Positions 32,806 to 41,586 of a stretch of DNA of 43,145 nucleotides are shown piece after piece; position 1 is the stretch's first letter; each line of letters starts with the position of its first letter. The position numbers and the translations under genes were made by a program. Source of the DNA: Thiotrichales bacterium (GTDB taxonomy: Bacteria; Pseudomonadota; Gammaproteobacteria; GCF-002020875); the NCBI GenBank assembly GCA_018658305.1, contig JABHVM010000007.1, forward strand, positions 1-43,145, given 5' to 3'. The notes beneath the pieces are model-generated. The model worked only from the letters and a program-made list of their open reading frames with translations, ran no database searches and was not told the DNA's origin.

Positions 32806-33879
32806 ATGGCACAAGCACCCCGCATGCCGGAAGAGACTGGTGTACCAAGCGCAACCCCGTTTATGCACCCAATTATGCAAGATAACTACGGAGAGTGGAA
32901 GTTCCATGACCGTCCACGCCCAGGTGTACTTCATCATGTAGCTAAATCAGGTGACGAGATTTGGAGTGTAAGATGTGGTACTCAGCGTCAGATGGATCTA
33001 TATTTAATCCGTATGTTGGCAGATATTGCAGATGAGTATAGTGATGGTTTTCTCCGTTTTACTACTCGTAATAATGTCGAGTTTCTCTGTAAAGATGAGA
33101 GTCGTATTGCTCCACTAATTGAGCGTTTAACAGAAGAGGGTCTACCTGTCGGTGGTACTGGTCCATCTATCACAAGTATCTCCCATACACAGGGCTGGAT
33201 GCATTGTGATATTCCAGGAACTGACGCCTCTGGCGCAGTAAAGGCTTTGATGGATGAGTTGCACGAAGAGTTTATTCGTGAAGAGATGCCTAACCGTGTA
33301 AAAATAACTTCATCTTGCTGTCAGATTAACTGTGGTGGACAGGGTGATCTTGCTATTAACATTCAGCATACTAAGCCACCAAAAATCAACCATGACCTAG
33401 TTTCAGGTGTCTGTGAGCGCCCAACTGTGGTTGCTCGTTGTCCGGTAGCTGCGATTCGTCCAGCTATGGTTAATGGTAAGCCTTCACTAGAGGTTGATGA
33501 GAAAAAATGTGTCTGTTGTGGCGCATGTTTCCCACCATGTCCTCCAATGTTGATCAATGATCCAGAGCACTCAAAACTAGCAATCTGGGTTGGTGGTAAG
33601 CACTCAAATGCTCGTAGTAAGCCTATGTTCCATAAGTTAGTTGCTGCTGGTATTCCTAATAACCCACCACGCTGGCCTGAGGTTGGTGAAGTTGTTAAGA
33701 AGATTCTTGCAGTCTATAAAGAAGACGCTAGAGATTGGGAGCGTATGGGTGAGTGGGCTGATCGTATCGGCTGGCCAACATTCTTTGAGAAGACAGGTCT
33801 TCCATTCACAAAATACCATATTGATACATGGCGTGGATCTACGGCTCGTCTGAACGCTTCAGCACATATCCATTTCTGA
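32806..33879 (+). CDS. dsrB: Reverse dissimilatory sulfite reductase, beta subunit
   Basis: A 357-residue subunit that pairs with DsrA as alpha2beta2. The cluster-binding SSCCQINCGGQGD segment (near 167-179), a further Cys in VVARCPVAAIRP, and a ferredoxin domain with CVCCGACFPPCPP are in the expected order. Length and sequence are close to rDsrB of phototrophic and chemotrophic sulfur oxidisers. A 146-base gap to dsrE follows, with TATAGA repeated at a 12-base spacing (33882, 33894) and no clear terminator, so transcription probably continues. Confidence 0.98.
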   Translation: MAQAPRMPEETGVPSATPFMHPIMQDNYGEWKFHDRPRPGVLHHVAKSGDEIWSVRCGTQRQMDLYLIRMLADIADEYSDGFLRFTTRNNVEFLCKDESRIAPLIERLTEEGLPVGGTGPSITSISHTQGWMHCDIPGTDASGAVKALMDELHEEFIREEMPNRVKITSSCCQINCGGQGDLAINIQHTKPPKINHDLVSGVCERPTVVARCPVAAIRPAMVNGKPSLEVDEKKCVCCGACFPPCPPMLINDPEHSKLAIWVGGKHSNARSKPMFHKLVAAGIPNNPPRWPEVGEVVKKILAVYKEDARDWERMGEWADRIGWPTFFEKTGLPFTKYHIDTWRGSTARLNASAHIHF

Positions 33880-34025
33880 TCTATAGATTAATGTATAGAG
33901 TAAGTGGCAGTTAACTAGTTTATACTTGAACTTACGCTTTAATGGTCGTCTTAATAGACTTATAGAGCGTGTTAAGTAATAAGCTAGTTGGTTGCAGATA
34001 TTTTTTTGACGAAAGGACTACTTAA

Positions 34026-34418
34026 ATGAAAATTTCAGTACAGATAAATGAAGGACCCTATCAGCATCAATCGTCTGATAGCGCCTATAATTTTGTAAAA
34101 GCAGCATTGGATAAGGGACATGATATTGTACGTGTCTTCTTTTATCATGATGGGGTAAACAACGGGACTCGCTTAGCAAGTCCTCCACAAGATGATCGAA
34201 ATGTGCAGCAGCGTTGGAGTGATCTCTCTAAAGAGCACAATCTTGATCTCGTTATCTGCGTAGCAGCAGCACAACGCCGCGGTATTGTGGATGATGGTGA
34301 GGCTGAGCGTAATGGAAAAGACGCAACCAATATTATGGATGGTTTCCATATATCTGGTCTTGGTCAGTTAATTGAAGCCGCTGTAGAGTCAGATCGATTA
34401 GTTGTTTTTGGCGATTAA
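34026..34418 (+). CDS. dsrE: Sulfur-carrier protein DsrE
   Basis: The 130-residue subunit of the cytoplasmic DsrE2F2H2 hexamer, homologous to TusD. Cys78 lies in LDLVICVAAAQRRG at the position known to carry persulfide sulfur in A. vinosum, where the complex passes sulfur from TusA to DsrC. AAAGGA precedes the ATG. Presence of dsrEFH is the accepted sign that the dsr system runs in the oxidative direction. Three heptad-like repeats overlap its stop codon. Confidence 0.96.
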   Translation: MKISVQINEGPYQHQSSDSAYNFVKAALDKGHDIVRVFFYHDGVNNGTRLASPPQDDRNVQQRWSDLSKEHNLDLVICVAAAQRRGIVDDGEAERNGKDATNIMDGFHISGLGQLIEAAVESDRLVVFGD

Positions 34419-34433
34419 CGATTGACTATTAAG
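34413..34433. repeat. Heptad repeat at the dsrE 3' end
   Basis: GATTAAC (34413), GATTGAC (34420) and TATTAAG (34427) are three consecutive 7-base units. They resemble the AATTAAC heptads near the ABC gene and contain the dsrE stop codon. It is short and could be chance. Confidence 0.35.
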
Positions 34434-34455
34434 CAGAGTTACTAGGAGAGTTAAA

Positions 34456-34866
34456 ATGGCAGGCGAAATTAAACAGTTTTTGTATGTTAACCGTAAGGCA
34501 CCTTACGGTACAGTATATGCACTTGAATCATTAGAAGTTGTTCTAATTGGTGCAGCTTTTGATCAAGATGTAAGGCTACTATTTATGGATGATGGAGTAT
34601 TTCAGATCAAAAAAGATCAGAATACAGAAGCATCAGGATTAAAGAATTTTTCACCAACTTATAATGCGTTAGGTGATTATGATGTGAATAAGATCTATGT
34701 CTCAAAAGAGTCTCTCGATGAGAGAGGGTTGACCCAAGATGATCTTATGCCATTAGTTTATGAAGATGAAGATGATGATTGGGCTGAAAAGTCCTCCATT
34801 AAAATTGTCTCTGCCGATGAGATCCGTGATCTTATGGAAGGCAGCGATGTTGTTCTTAGCTTCTAA
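34456..34866 (+). CDS. dsrF: DsrF, subunit of the DsrEFH sulfur-transfer complex
   Basis: The 136-residue TusC homologue forms the DsrEFH hexamer with DsrE and DsrH. It keeps the fold motifs RKAPYGTVYALESLEV and LFMDDGVF. It has no cysteine, in keeping with a structural rather than sulfur-carrying role. A Glu/Asp-rich stretch (YEDEDDDW, near 106) precedes the C-terminal strand. AGGAGAG lies ahead of the ATG. Confidence 0.95.
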   Translation: MAGEIKQFLYVNRKAPYGTVYALESLEVVLIGAAFDQDVRLLFMDDGVFQIKKDQNTEASGLKNFSPTYNALGDYDVNKIYVSKESLDERGLTQDDLMPLVYEDEDDDWAEKSSIKIVSADEIRDLMEGSDVVLSF

Positions 34867-34907
34867 GTATAGATTATCATAAGATTTTAAAGTAGAGGAT
34901 TATAATT

Positions 34908-35195
34908 ATGTTACATATTGTAAATAAATCACCTTTTGAGAAAGACTCTTTCACCTCATGTATGCATCATGCAGCAGCGGATAGCACGGTTATATTGATT
35001 GAAGATGGCGTCTACGCAGCTCTAAAGGGAAGTGCGGTTGAGGGAGATCTCTCAAAAGCTAAAGTTGTTGCATTAAGCAGTGATGTTGCCGCACGAGGGA
35101 TTGAAGGGAATATTGCTGATGGAGTTGATCTAGTTGATTATGCAGGATTTGTAGATCTAGTTACCGATGGTAACGGAGTGCAGTCCTGGGTTTAG
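34908..35195 (+). CDS. dsrH: DsrH, subunit of the DsrEFH sulfur-transfer complex
   Basis: The 95-residue TusB homologue. The single cysteine, C18 in FTSCMHHA, sits close to the Cys20 position known for A. vinosum DsrH. The conserved IEDGVYAAL segment is near residues 36-44. It completes the DsrEFH complex with the two preceding genes. Two TTAGTTG heptads lie between it and dsrC. Confidence 0.95.
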   Translation: MLHIVNKSPFEKDSFTSCMHHAAADSTVILIEDGVYAALKGSAVEGDLSKAKVVALSSDVAARGIEGNIADGVDLVDYAGFVDLVTDGNGVQSWV

Positions 35196-35208
35196 TTGAA
35201 AAGGTTGT

Positions 35209-35222
35209 TTAGTTGTTAGTTG
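35209..35222. repeat. Tandem TTAGTTG heptads between dsrH and dsrC
   Basis: TTAGTTG occurs at 35209-35215 and again at 35216-35222. GTTAATT, the complement of AATTAAC, follows directly. A third TTAGTTG is at 35192-35198, across the dsrH stop codon. Confidence 0.4.
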
Positions 35223-35256
35223 GTTAATTTGTTTTTTTATTAGATAGGAGAGTGTT

Positions 35257-35592
35257 ATGCCTAGTATGGACGTAAATGGAAATGCAGTTGAGGTTGATGA
35301 AGAGGGTTACCTTGCAGATATCAACGATTGGAACAAAGAGATTGGTTCAGCTCTAGCAGTAACTGAAGAGATCGAATTGACTGATGCTCATTGGGAAGTT
35401 ATTGACTTCCTTCGTGAGTATTATGACGAGTACCAGATTGCACCAGCAGTACGAGTACTTACAAAAGCTATCGGCAAAAAGTTAGGTAAAGATAAAGGTA
35501 ACAGTAAATATCTTTATGAGCTCTTTCCTTACGGACCTGCAAAACAGGCTTGTAAGGTTGGTGGATTACCAAAACCTACAGGCTGTATTTAA
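35257..35592 (+). CDS. dsrC: DsrC sulfur-carrier/substrate protein
   Basis: A 111-residue TusE/DsrC protein. The flexible C-terminal arm reads ACKVGGLPKPTGCI: two cysteines in the CX10C arrangement with the second penultimate. This pair defines true DsrC, which presents sulfur to DsrAB as a trisulfide or persulfide and is reoxidised or reduced by DsrMK. GATAGGAGAG precedes the ATG. A 236-base gap with possible regulatory signals separates it from dsrM, so it may be both the end of one transcript and a highly expressed gene. Confidence 0.98.
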   Translation: MPSMDVNGNAVEVDEEGYLADINDWNKEIGSALAVTEEIELTDAHWEVIDFLREYYDEYQIAPAVRVLTKAIGKKLGKDKGNSKYLYELFPYGPAKQACKVGGLPKPTGCI

Positions 35593-35694
35593 AATTTAGC
35601 CCAGACACCGCTTGACCGTCTCAATTGCTCTGTTAAAAAGTAGTTTTTGTACTTGTGACAGTTAGGTGGAGTCTGAACTAAAATTTGCTTAAAG

Positions 35695-35704
35695 TTAGTC
35701 AGGT
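35695..35704. promoter_or_regulatory. Inverted match to the dsr repeat, upstream of dsrM
   Basis: TTAGTCAGGT is the exact reverse complement of ACCTGACTAA, the first repeat unit after the dsr promoter (30979-30988). It lies mid-way in the 236-base dsrC-dsrM gap, just before an AT-rich stretch with TATAAA that could be a -10. The rest of the gap holds no gene and no clear terminator. A shared regulator acting at both places is inferred. Confidence 0.4.
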
Positions 35705-35828
35705 TATTTTTTATATAAAATATTTTTAACCTTAACTAAATGTAAAGATTCAGATTTCAGAGATGAGCTGAATAGTTACAATTAAATAACTTATTGTTTT
35801 ATAAACTACTGCGGAGTTGATCGGTACT

Positions 35829-36593
35829 ATGTTAACCGGACTATTTGCTACACTATTTTATCTGGCTACTGCTATTTTGGTGGTCGGTGTTACGCGGAGG
35901 GTTGTCGGCTATTGGCAGACACCAGCTCCCCTTAAAATTCCTACTATGCCAGCCCCTCGTACACAAGGCGGGATGGTATATCGCATGGCCCGAGAGGTCG
36001 TGCTATTTGAGAGTCTATTCAAAGCTAATAAATGGATCTGGATATTTGGCTGGGTTTTTCATATGGCTCTCCTTCTAGTGGTTATGCGCCACTTTAGATA
36101 TTTTCAAGAGTCAGCTTGGTTCTGGGTCAATATTGTACAACCATTTGGCAAATATGCTGGTTTTGCAATGATATTTGGTCTAGGTGGACTGCTAGCTCGT
36201 CGTTTTGTAGTTGAGAGGATTCGCTACATTAGTACACCATCTGATTATCTTATGTTAGTTCTACTGCTTGGAATTGGAGTGAGTGGAATGATGATGACTA
36301 TGGTCTTCCATACAGACATTATTGCAGTTAAAGAGTTTATGTTAGGAGTTATGGTTTTCGATTTTAGCCATGAGATGCCAGCTGATCCTTTAGTTATTAT
36401 CCATTTCTCATTGGTTATTTTGTTGATGATAATATTCCCTATTAGTAAGTTAATGCATGCACCAGGAATATTCTTTAGTCCAACGCGTAACCAAATTGAT
36501 GATTCTCGTGAAAAACGCCATGTTGCCCCATGGGCAGGTGAGCTAGATGCTGCGTCACTCAGAGCTGAGTCACAGCAAAGTGGGGAGAAATAG
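35829..36593 (+). CDS. dsrM: DsrM, cytochrome b subunit of the DsrMKJOP complex
   Basis: A 254-residue NarI-like membrane protein with five to six helices. Histidines at about 78, 88, 161, 181, 192 and 210 include the probable ligands of the b hemes. It joins the cytoplasmic DsrK to the quinone pool. I start at the ATG at 35829, which has CGGAG 12 bases ahead. A TTG at 35817 is in frame but falls directly on that ribosome-binding site. dsrK begins two bases after the stop. Confidence 0.93.
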   Translation: MLTGLFATLFYLATAILVVGVTRRVVGYWQTPAPLKIPTMPAPRTQGGMVYRMAREVVLFESLFKANKWIWIFGWVFHMALLLVVMRHFRYFQESAWFWVNIVQPFGKYAGFAMIFGLGGLLARRFVVERIRYISTPSDYLMLVLLLGIGVSGMMMTMVFHTDIIAVKEFMLGVMVFDFSHEMPADPLVIIHFSLVILLMIIFPISKLMHAPGIFFSPTRNQIDDSREKRHVAPWAGELDAASLRAESQQSGEK

Positions 36594-36595
36594 AG

Positions 36596-38188
36596 ATGGC
36601 AAAGATAAAGTATGAAGCTCCTGAGCTGACTGAATATGTAACAATTCCTGTTTTGCAAGAGGGAGCTATGGCTCACTCCTCCCCATTTGTGGCAAAACCT
36701 AAGCATCAGGAAGATCTAGGTTTTCCAGGTGAGCTAGTTGATGATTGGCATGATAGAGCGATAGCTAAAATGGGCGAGTTGAAGAAGACCTCTCGTAGCT
36801 TTGGACTATTTTTAGATATATGCGTCCACTGTGGAGCTTGTACAGATAAGTGTCACTACTTCCTTGGAACGGGAGATCCTAAAAATATGCCAGTTGCACG
36901 GCAGGAGCTACTGCGTAGCGTCTACCGCCGCAACTTTACTTTTGCAGGTAAGAACTTCCCTAAACTTGTTGGAGCTCGTGATCTAACTCGCGAAGTTCTT
37001 GATGAGTGGCATAGTTACTTTCATCAATGTTCTGAGTGTCGCCGCTGTTCGGTCTACTGCCCTTACGGAATTGATACCGCAGAGATAACTATGGCGGCTA
37101 GAGATATTCTAGATGAAGTCGGTTATGGTCAAAAATATGATAATGAAATTCTAGGCAAGGTGATGACGATTGGTAACAATCTTGGATTACCAGCACCTGC
37201 ATTAGCTGCAACCTTGGAAGATCTAGAAGAGGATCTGGAAGATGAGACAGGACTTCCAATTAAAATGCCACTAGATGTGAAAGGGGCTGACATTCTCCTC
37301 ATTACCCCCTCGGCAGACTTTTTTGCAGAGCCACATATTGATGGTTTATTGGGTTACGCGAAAGTTTTTCATCAGGCTGGCGTGAGCTGGACTATGAGCT
37401 CCTATGCCTCTGAAGGTGCAAACTTCGGAATGTTTATCGGAAGCTACAAAACCACAAAGAAAGTGGCGGAAAGGATTCGTAAAGCAGCGCTTGATCTTGG
37501 AGTTAAGAGAGTGATCGTTGGAGAGTGTGGACATGCTTGGCGTGTTGCCTACAGCTTCTGGAATACTCTTTCAGGAACTGGGCATGGTGCTGCTGCAGAT
37601 GATGAGTTTGCACAAAAGCTTCAGAAACAGTTAGACCCGCGTTACCCAGCACCTCAACATATTGTCGAGTTTACCTACGATATGCTTCAGCGAGGCGAGC
37701 TAAAACTAGATAAGTCAGCTAATGATCATCGCACTGTAACTTTCCACGACTCCTGTAATGTGGCGCGTGGTACTGGAATGGGCGGTATAGAGCGCGGACA
37801 GTTTATTTTGCCACGCGAAGTTATTAAGGCAGTAGTAAATAATTATGTAGAGATGGACGAGTCAACTATGTATGAAGAGACTCTCTGTTGTGGTGGTGGT
37901 GGTGGACTACTTACTGATGATCTGATGGAGCTTCGGATTAAAGGTGCAATGCCAAGAATGAATGCATTAGATAAGGTTCATAGAGAAGAGAAGGTTAATA
38001 CTCTCGCTGCAATCTGTGCAATCTGTAAGAGCCAATTCAGTAAAGTACTTCCTTACTATGATATGCCTATGGACATGATTATTAGTGTACATCAGTTAGT
38101 TGGAGATGCACTTGTATTTGATAATGTGCCAGATAAGATAGATGAGAGTGAGTCAGAAGTAGGAAGCGCTGAAGAGAGCGACTCATAA
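36596..38188 (+). CDS. dsrK: DsrK, HdrD-like iron-sulfur catalytic subunit
   Basis: A 530-residue cytoplasmic subunit related to HdrD. Two [4Fe-4S] motifs (CVHCGACTDKCHY, then CSECRRCSVYCPYG) precede the CCG-type cysteine-rich domain (HDSCNVARG, LCCGGGGGL and AICAICKSQ). The CCG domain binds the unusual cluster that handles the DsrC disulfide or trisulfide. Length and layout match A. vinosum DsrK. It is virtually continuous with dsrM and probably translationally coupled. Confidence 0.97.
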   Translation: MAKIKYEAPELTEYVTIPVLQEGAMAHSSPFVAKPKHQEDLGFPGELVDDWHDRAIAKMGELKKTSRSFGLFLDICVHCGACTDKCHYFLGTGDPKNMPVARQELLRSVYRRNFTFAGKNFPKLVGARDLTREVLDEWHSYFHQCSECRRCSVYCPYGIDTAEITMAARDILDEVGYGQKYDNEILGKVMTIGNNLGLPAPALAATLEDLEEDLEDETGLPIKMPLDVKGADILLITPSADFFAEPHIDGLLGYAKVFHQAGVSWTMSSYASEGANFGMFIGSYKTTKKVAERIRKAALDLGVKRVIVGECGHAWRVAYSFWNTLSGTGHGAAADDEFAQKLQKQLDPRYPAPQHIVEFTYDMLQRGELKLDKSANDHRTVTFHDSCNVARGTGMGGIERGQFILPREVIKAVVNNYVEMDESTMYEETLCCGGGGGLLTDDLMELRIKGAMPRMNALDKVHREEKVNTLAAICAICKSQFSKVLPYYDMPMDMIISVHQLVGDALVFDNVPDKIDESESEVGSAEESDS

Positions 38189-38283
38189 AGTTAAAGACGA
38201 TACCCGATAAAGTAGTATTTTAAGCAATATAGTTGTATTTAAGTAAAGTTAATTAAATTAGATTAAAGATAGGAGCATCCAAA

Positions 38284-40266
38284 ATGGCAAAGCCAAGTGA
38301 AGAGATGAACGCAGCACTAAATTTCCGTCGCTACGAGGACTACCCTCGTGAAGAGTATGGTAGATTTTACGATAATGATGAGATGATATGGGATGCAAGT
38401 TGGACTCATAAGTGTCCAACCTATGTTCACCAAACTCCTCCTTGTCAGGGTAGCTGTCCATCTGGACACGATGTGCGTGGATGGCTCGATATCGTGCGTG
38501 GTTTAGACACTCCACCAGAGGGTGTTACTATGGAAGAGTATGCATTTGAGCTCTACACTAAAGCAAACCCATTCCCATCAACTATGGGTCGAGTATGTCC
38601 AGCCCCTTGTCAAGATGGTTGTAACCGAAATGAGATTGAAGACTTTGTTGGTATCAACTCTATCGACCAATTTATCGGTGACAGTGCGCTAAAGAATAAT
38701 CTTGGATTCGAAGCGGCTGCAAATGATACAGGCAAGAAAATCGCAATTATTGGTGGTGGACCAGCAGGTCTAGCCGCAGCATTCCAGCTCCGCAAACTTG
38801 GACATGGAGCTACAGTATTTGATGATCATGATACTTTAGGTGGAATGATGGTCTATGGAATTCCAGGCTACCGTACTCCACGAGATATGATGGCTGGTGA
38901 GATTAAGAGAATTACCGATATGGGAGTTGAGGTTAAACTCAATACTAGAGTTGGAGTTGATATCTCGGTAGCAGATCTAGAAAAAGATTTTGATGCTATC
39001 TTCTGGGCTATCGGCGCACAATCTGGTCGTCCACTCCCTATTCCTGGCGCAGAGGCAGCTAACTGTATAACAGGTGTTGCATTCTTGAGCGCATTCAACT
39101 CTGGTCGTCTAAAACATGTCACTGGAAAAGTTGTAGTTATTGGTGGTGGTGATACCTCTATTGATGTCGCTTCAGTGGCACGCCGTATTGGTCATATCGA
39201 TACAACTCATGAAAAAGATCGTGCTGATAATATTATTATGGGCAGTACTGCGCATGATGTGGCAGACACTGCAGCAAGAGAAGGAGCAGAAGTTCTGTTG
39301 ATCTCTCGTCAGCCAGTTGAGAATATGAATGCTGCACAGCATGAAATTGATGATGCCCTTCGTGAAGGAGTTGATATTCGTGGTAGCTTGAGTCCTGTCG
39401 AGGTGATTGTAAATTCTGATGGACGAGCTACTGGACTAAAAGTTGTACAGTTAAGTTACGAGAGTGGCAAGGCTGAAGCAATTGAAGGAACTGAAGAAGT
39501 TATTGATTGTGATCTTATTGCTTCTGCAATTGGTCAAACTGGAGAGTTTACCGGTTTTGAAGATCTAGACAATGGTCGTGGACTTATGGATGCGACTAAA
39601 AACTATGAGCTTAAAGGTAAATCAGGGCACTTTGTTGCTGGCGATATTATTCGTCCACATCTTCTTACTACTGCAATTGGACAAGCTTCAGTTGCTGTTG
39701 AATCTATAGATGAGTATTTGAAAGGTGAAGACCTCTCTCTTCGTCCAAAAGTAGATGTTCACCATTTTGAGCTTGATGAGCAGTTAGAGCGAGCAGGACT
39801 TACTCCAGAAAAATTTGAAGCTGAGGGTGAAGGTAAAGAGAAAGAAGATGGACATCGTGGTACAGACTCAAGTAAGTTTGCAATCCACAACTATGAAGAT
39901 CGATCTTTTGCATCAGTTATTACTCATGAGAAACTATTTTTAGGACATTTTGAGTACACTCCACGCATTCATCGTAGCTTTAAGGATATAGAGTCTGATG
40001 AAGTATTGCAGAATTTTGAAGAACGCATGGTTGGACTTGAGTTAGATGACGCAGTTGCTGAAGCAAAACGCTGTATGAGTTGTGGAATGTGTTTTGAGTG
40101 TGATAACTGTATAGTATTCTGTCCACAAACTGCAGTATTTAAAGTGCGTAAGAACGAGAGTGCACTTGGTCGTTATGTTGATACTGACTACAGTAAGTGT
40201 GTTGGTTGTAATATCTGTGAAGATGTTTGCCCAACTGGCTACATTCAAATGGGCCTTGGTGAATAA
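38284..40266 (+). CDS. dsrL: DsrL, NAD(P)H:acceptor oxidoreductase
   Basis: A 660-residue flavoprotein like the small subunit of glutamate synthase. The N-terminal cluster cysteines lie in the CPTYVHQTPPCQGSCPSGHD segment, followed by CPAPCQDGC. The FAD site GGGPAGLAAA is near 158 and the NAD(P) site GGGDTSIDVAS near 288. The C-terminal domain holds two [4Fe-4S] motifs (CMSCGMCFECDNC and CVGCNICEDVCP). In oxidative sulfur metabolism DsrL takes electrons from DsrAB, and it interacts with DsrC/DsrEFH. AGGAG precedes the ATG. The 95-base gap before it holds only AT-rich sequence. Confidence 0.97.
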   Translation: MAKPSEEMNAALNFRRYEDYPREEYGRFYDNDEMIWDASWTHKCPTYVHQTPPCQGSCPSGHDVRGWLDIVRGLDTPPEGVTMEEYAFELYTKANPFPSTMGRVCPAPCQDGCNRNEIEDFVGINSIDQFIGDSALKNNLGFEAAANDTGKKIAIIGGGPAGLAAAFQLRKLGHGATVFDDHDTLGGMMVYGIPGYRTPRDMMAGEIKRITDMGVEVKLNTRVGVDISVADLEKDFDAIFWAIGAQSGRPLPIPGAEAANCITGVAFLSAFNSGRLKHVTGKVVVIGGGDTSIDVASVARRIGHIDTTHEKDRADNIIMGSTAHDVADTAAREGAEVLLISRQPVENMNAAQHEIDDALREGVDIRGSLSPVEVIVNSDGRATGLKVVQLSYESGKAEAIEGTEEVIDCDLIASAIGQTGEFTGFEDLDNGRGLMDATKNYELKGKSGHFVAGDIIRPHLLTTAIGQASVAVESIDEYLKGEDLSLRPKVDVHHFELDEQLERAGLTPEKFEAEGEGKEKEDGHRGTDSSKFAIHNYEDRSFASVITHEKLFLGHFEYTPRIHRSFKDIESDEVLQNFEERMVGLELDDAVAEAKRCMSCGMCFECDNCIVFCPQTAVFKVRKNESALGRYVDTDYSKCVGCNICEDVCPTGYIQMGLGE

Positions 40267-40348
40267 TATTTTATCTCATCCTTAAAAGATTATTTAGTGG
40301 TTTTAGATTATTAATTGATGACGATAAGTTTAGATAACAGGATTATGC

Positions 40349-40771
40349 ATGTTGATAGATAGATTGAAAGTACGGATAGCTATTGTAAGCGTAGTGTTAG
40401 GAGCACTCTTTGCGACCTCATTTATGGCACAAAGCCAGAGCGACGCTGAAAATAGTAGTTCTGCTCTAAACAAGCAGGTAACTACTGGCGAGAGCTGTGT
40501 AAAAGATACTTCTTGGATGCGTCGCAACCATATGGAGCTGTTGAAGCATGATCGTGATCGTACTCTGCGTCAAGGTATTCGCCCAGTTGATGGCAGCATT
40601 AAAGAGTGTGTCAACTGTCATGCTACTAAAGATGATCATGGTCAACAGCTCTCAATCAATGCTGAGGGTGAGTTCTGTGCAGGATGCCACAGTTTTGCTT
40701 CAGTAAGTATCGACTGTTTTGATTGTCACTCCACCAAACCCGAAGAGTCAGTAGTGGGGACGCGCAGATGA
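40349..40771 (+). CDS. dsrJ: DsrJ, triheme cytochrome c
   Basis: A 140-residue periplasmic cytochrome with an uncleaved or signal-type N-terminal helix (about 8-27). Three heme sites are CVNCH (87-91), CAGCH (110-114) and CFDCH (123-127). C50, in GESCVKD, is the candidate for the unusual cysteine heme ligand reported for DsrJ. It is part of the membrane complex DsrMKJOP. dsrO begins inside its stop codon (ATGA). Confidence 0.95.
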   Translation: MLIDRLKVRIAIVSVVLGALFATSFMAQSQSDAENSSSALNKQVTTGESCVKDTSWMRRNHMELLKHDRDRTLRQGIRPVDGSIKECVNCHATKDDHGQQLSINAEGEFCAGCHSFASVSIDCFDCHSTKPEESVVGTRR

Positions 40772-41568
40772 GCCAAAAAAATATGAATAATTCGGAAGAT
40801 AAGTTAGTAGATGCTGGCGTTCTCTCTTGTCAGAATAAGTCACGACGTAACTTTTTAGGAAAGGCTGCGGGAGCAAGTGTAATAATAGCTCCAGGAGTAA
40901 CCTTAATTGGAATCTCTAGCGCACAATCTAATACTGATGTGGATGGTGCAGATAGCTCCAAGCGATGGGGAATGTTGATTGATACCAACCAGTGCGCAGA
41001 AGGATGCAATGATTGTGTATCAGCATGTCAACAAGAGAATGGTTGGGGCGAAGGATCTACTGATGAGAGTCACTCTAATCCAGAGCAGCAGGCGCAGTGG
41101 ATTCGTACAGTAACGGTGCGTGACAAAGATACTGGGCATACCAATCAGCTCCCAATGATGTGTCAGCACTGTGCGGAGCCACCTTGTGTAGATGTCTGCC
41201 CAACTGGTGCATCTATGCAACGAGCTGATGGAATTGTTTTGGTTGATAAACATATCTGTATTGGTTGCCGTTACTGCATGATGGCATGCCCATATAAAGC
41301 TCGTTCATTTGTCCATGAGTCACTCCATGATCAAAAGGCGTATGCGCCACGCGGTAAAGGTACAGTCGAGGCTTGCACTCTCTGTGTTCATAGAGTAGAT
41401 AAAGGTGAGCAGCCAGCTTGTGTAGAGAGTTGCAGTAGTGGAGCAATGTTATTTGGTGATATTAATGATACCAATAGTGAAATCTCTAAAAAACTAAAAG
41501 AGGTTGGCTCAACTCAGATTAGAGCAGATCTTGGCGCAAACCCAAGTGTTCGTTATAGCGGTCTATAG
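40768..41568 (+). CDS. dsrO: DsrO, periplasmic iron-sulfur protein
   Basis: A 266-residue ferredoxin-like protein of the DsrMKJOP complex. A Tat signal (KSRRNFLGKAAG, twin Arg at 26-27) precedes the mature part. Four cysteine groups follow, as in related four-cluster subunits: CAEGCNDCVSAC, CQHCAEPPCVDVCP, CIGCRYCMMACP and CTLCVHR with a later CVESC. I start it at the ATG at 40768, whose codon overlaps the dsrJ stop (ATGA). An in-frame start at 40723 would lie deep in dsrJ. Confidence 0.95.
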   Translation: MSQKNMNNSEDKLVDAGVLSCQNKSRRNFLGKAAGASVIIAPGVTLIGISSAQSNTDVDGADSSKRWGMLIDTNQCAEGCNDCVSACQQENGWGEGSTDESHSNPEQQAQWIRTVTVRDKDTGHTNQLPMMCQHCAEPPCVDVCPTGASMQRADGIVLVDKHICIGCRYCMMACPYKARSFVHESLHDQKAYAPRGKGTVEACTLCVHRVDKGEQPACVESCSSGAMLFGDINDTNSEISKKLKEVGSTQIRADLGANPSVRYSGL

Positions 41569-41586
41569 ACTTTAAGGAATTATAAG

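Noticed and set aside
33880-34025. Terminator or extra small gene in the 146-base dsrB-dsrE gap
   Set aside because: No stable G-C stem with a T run and no credible start codon with a ribosome-binding site was found. Only a 12-base-spaced TATAGA pair is visible.
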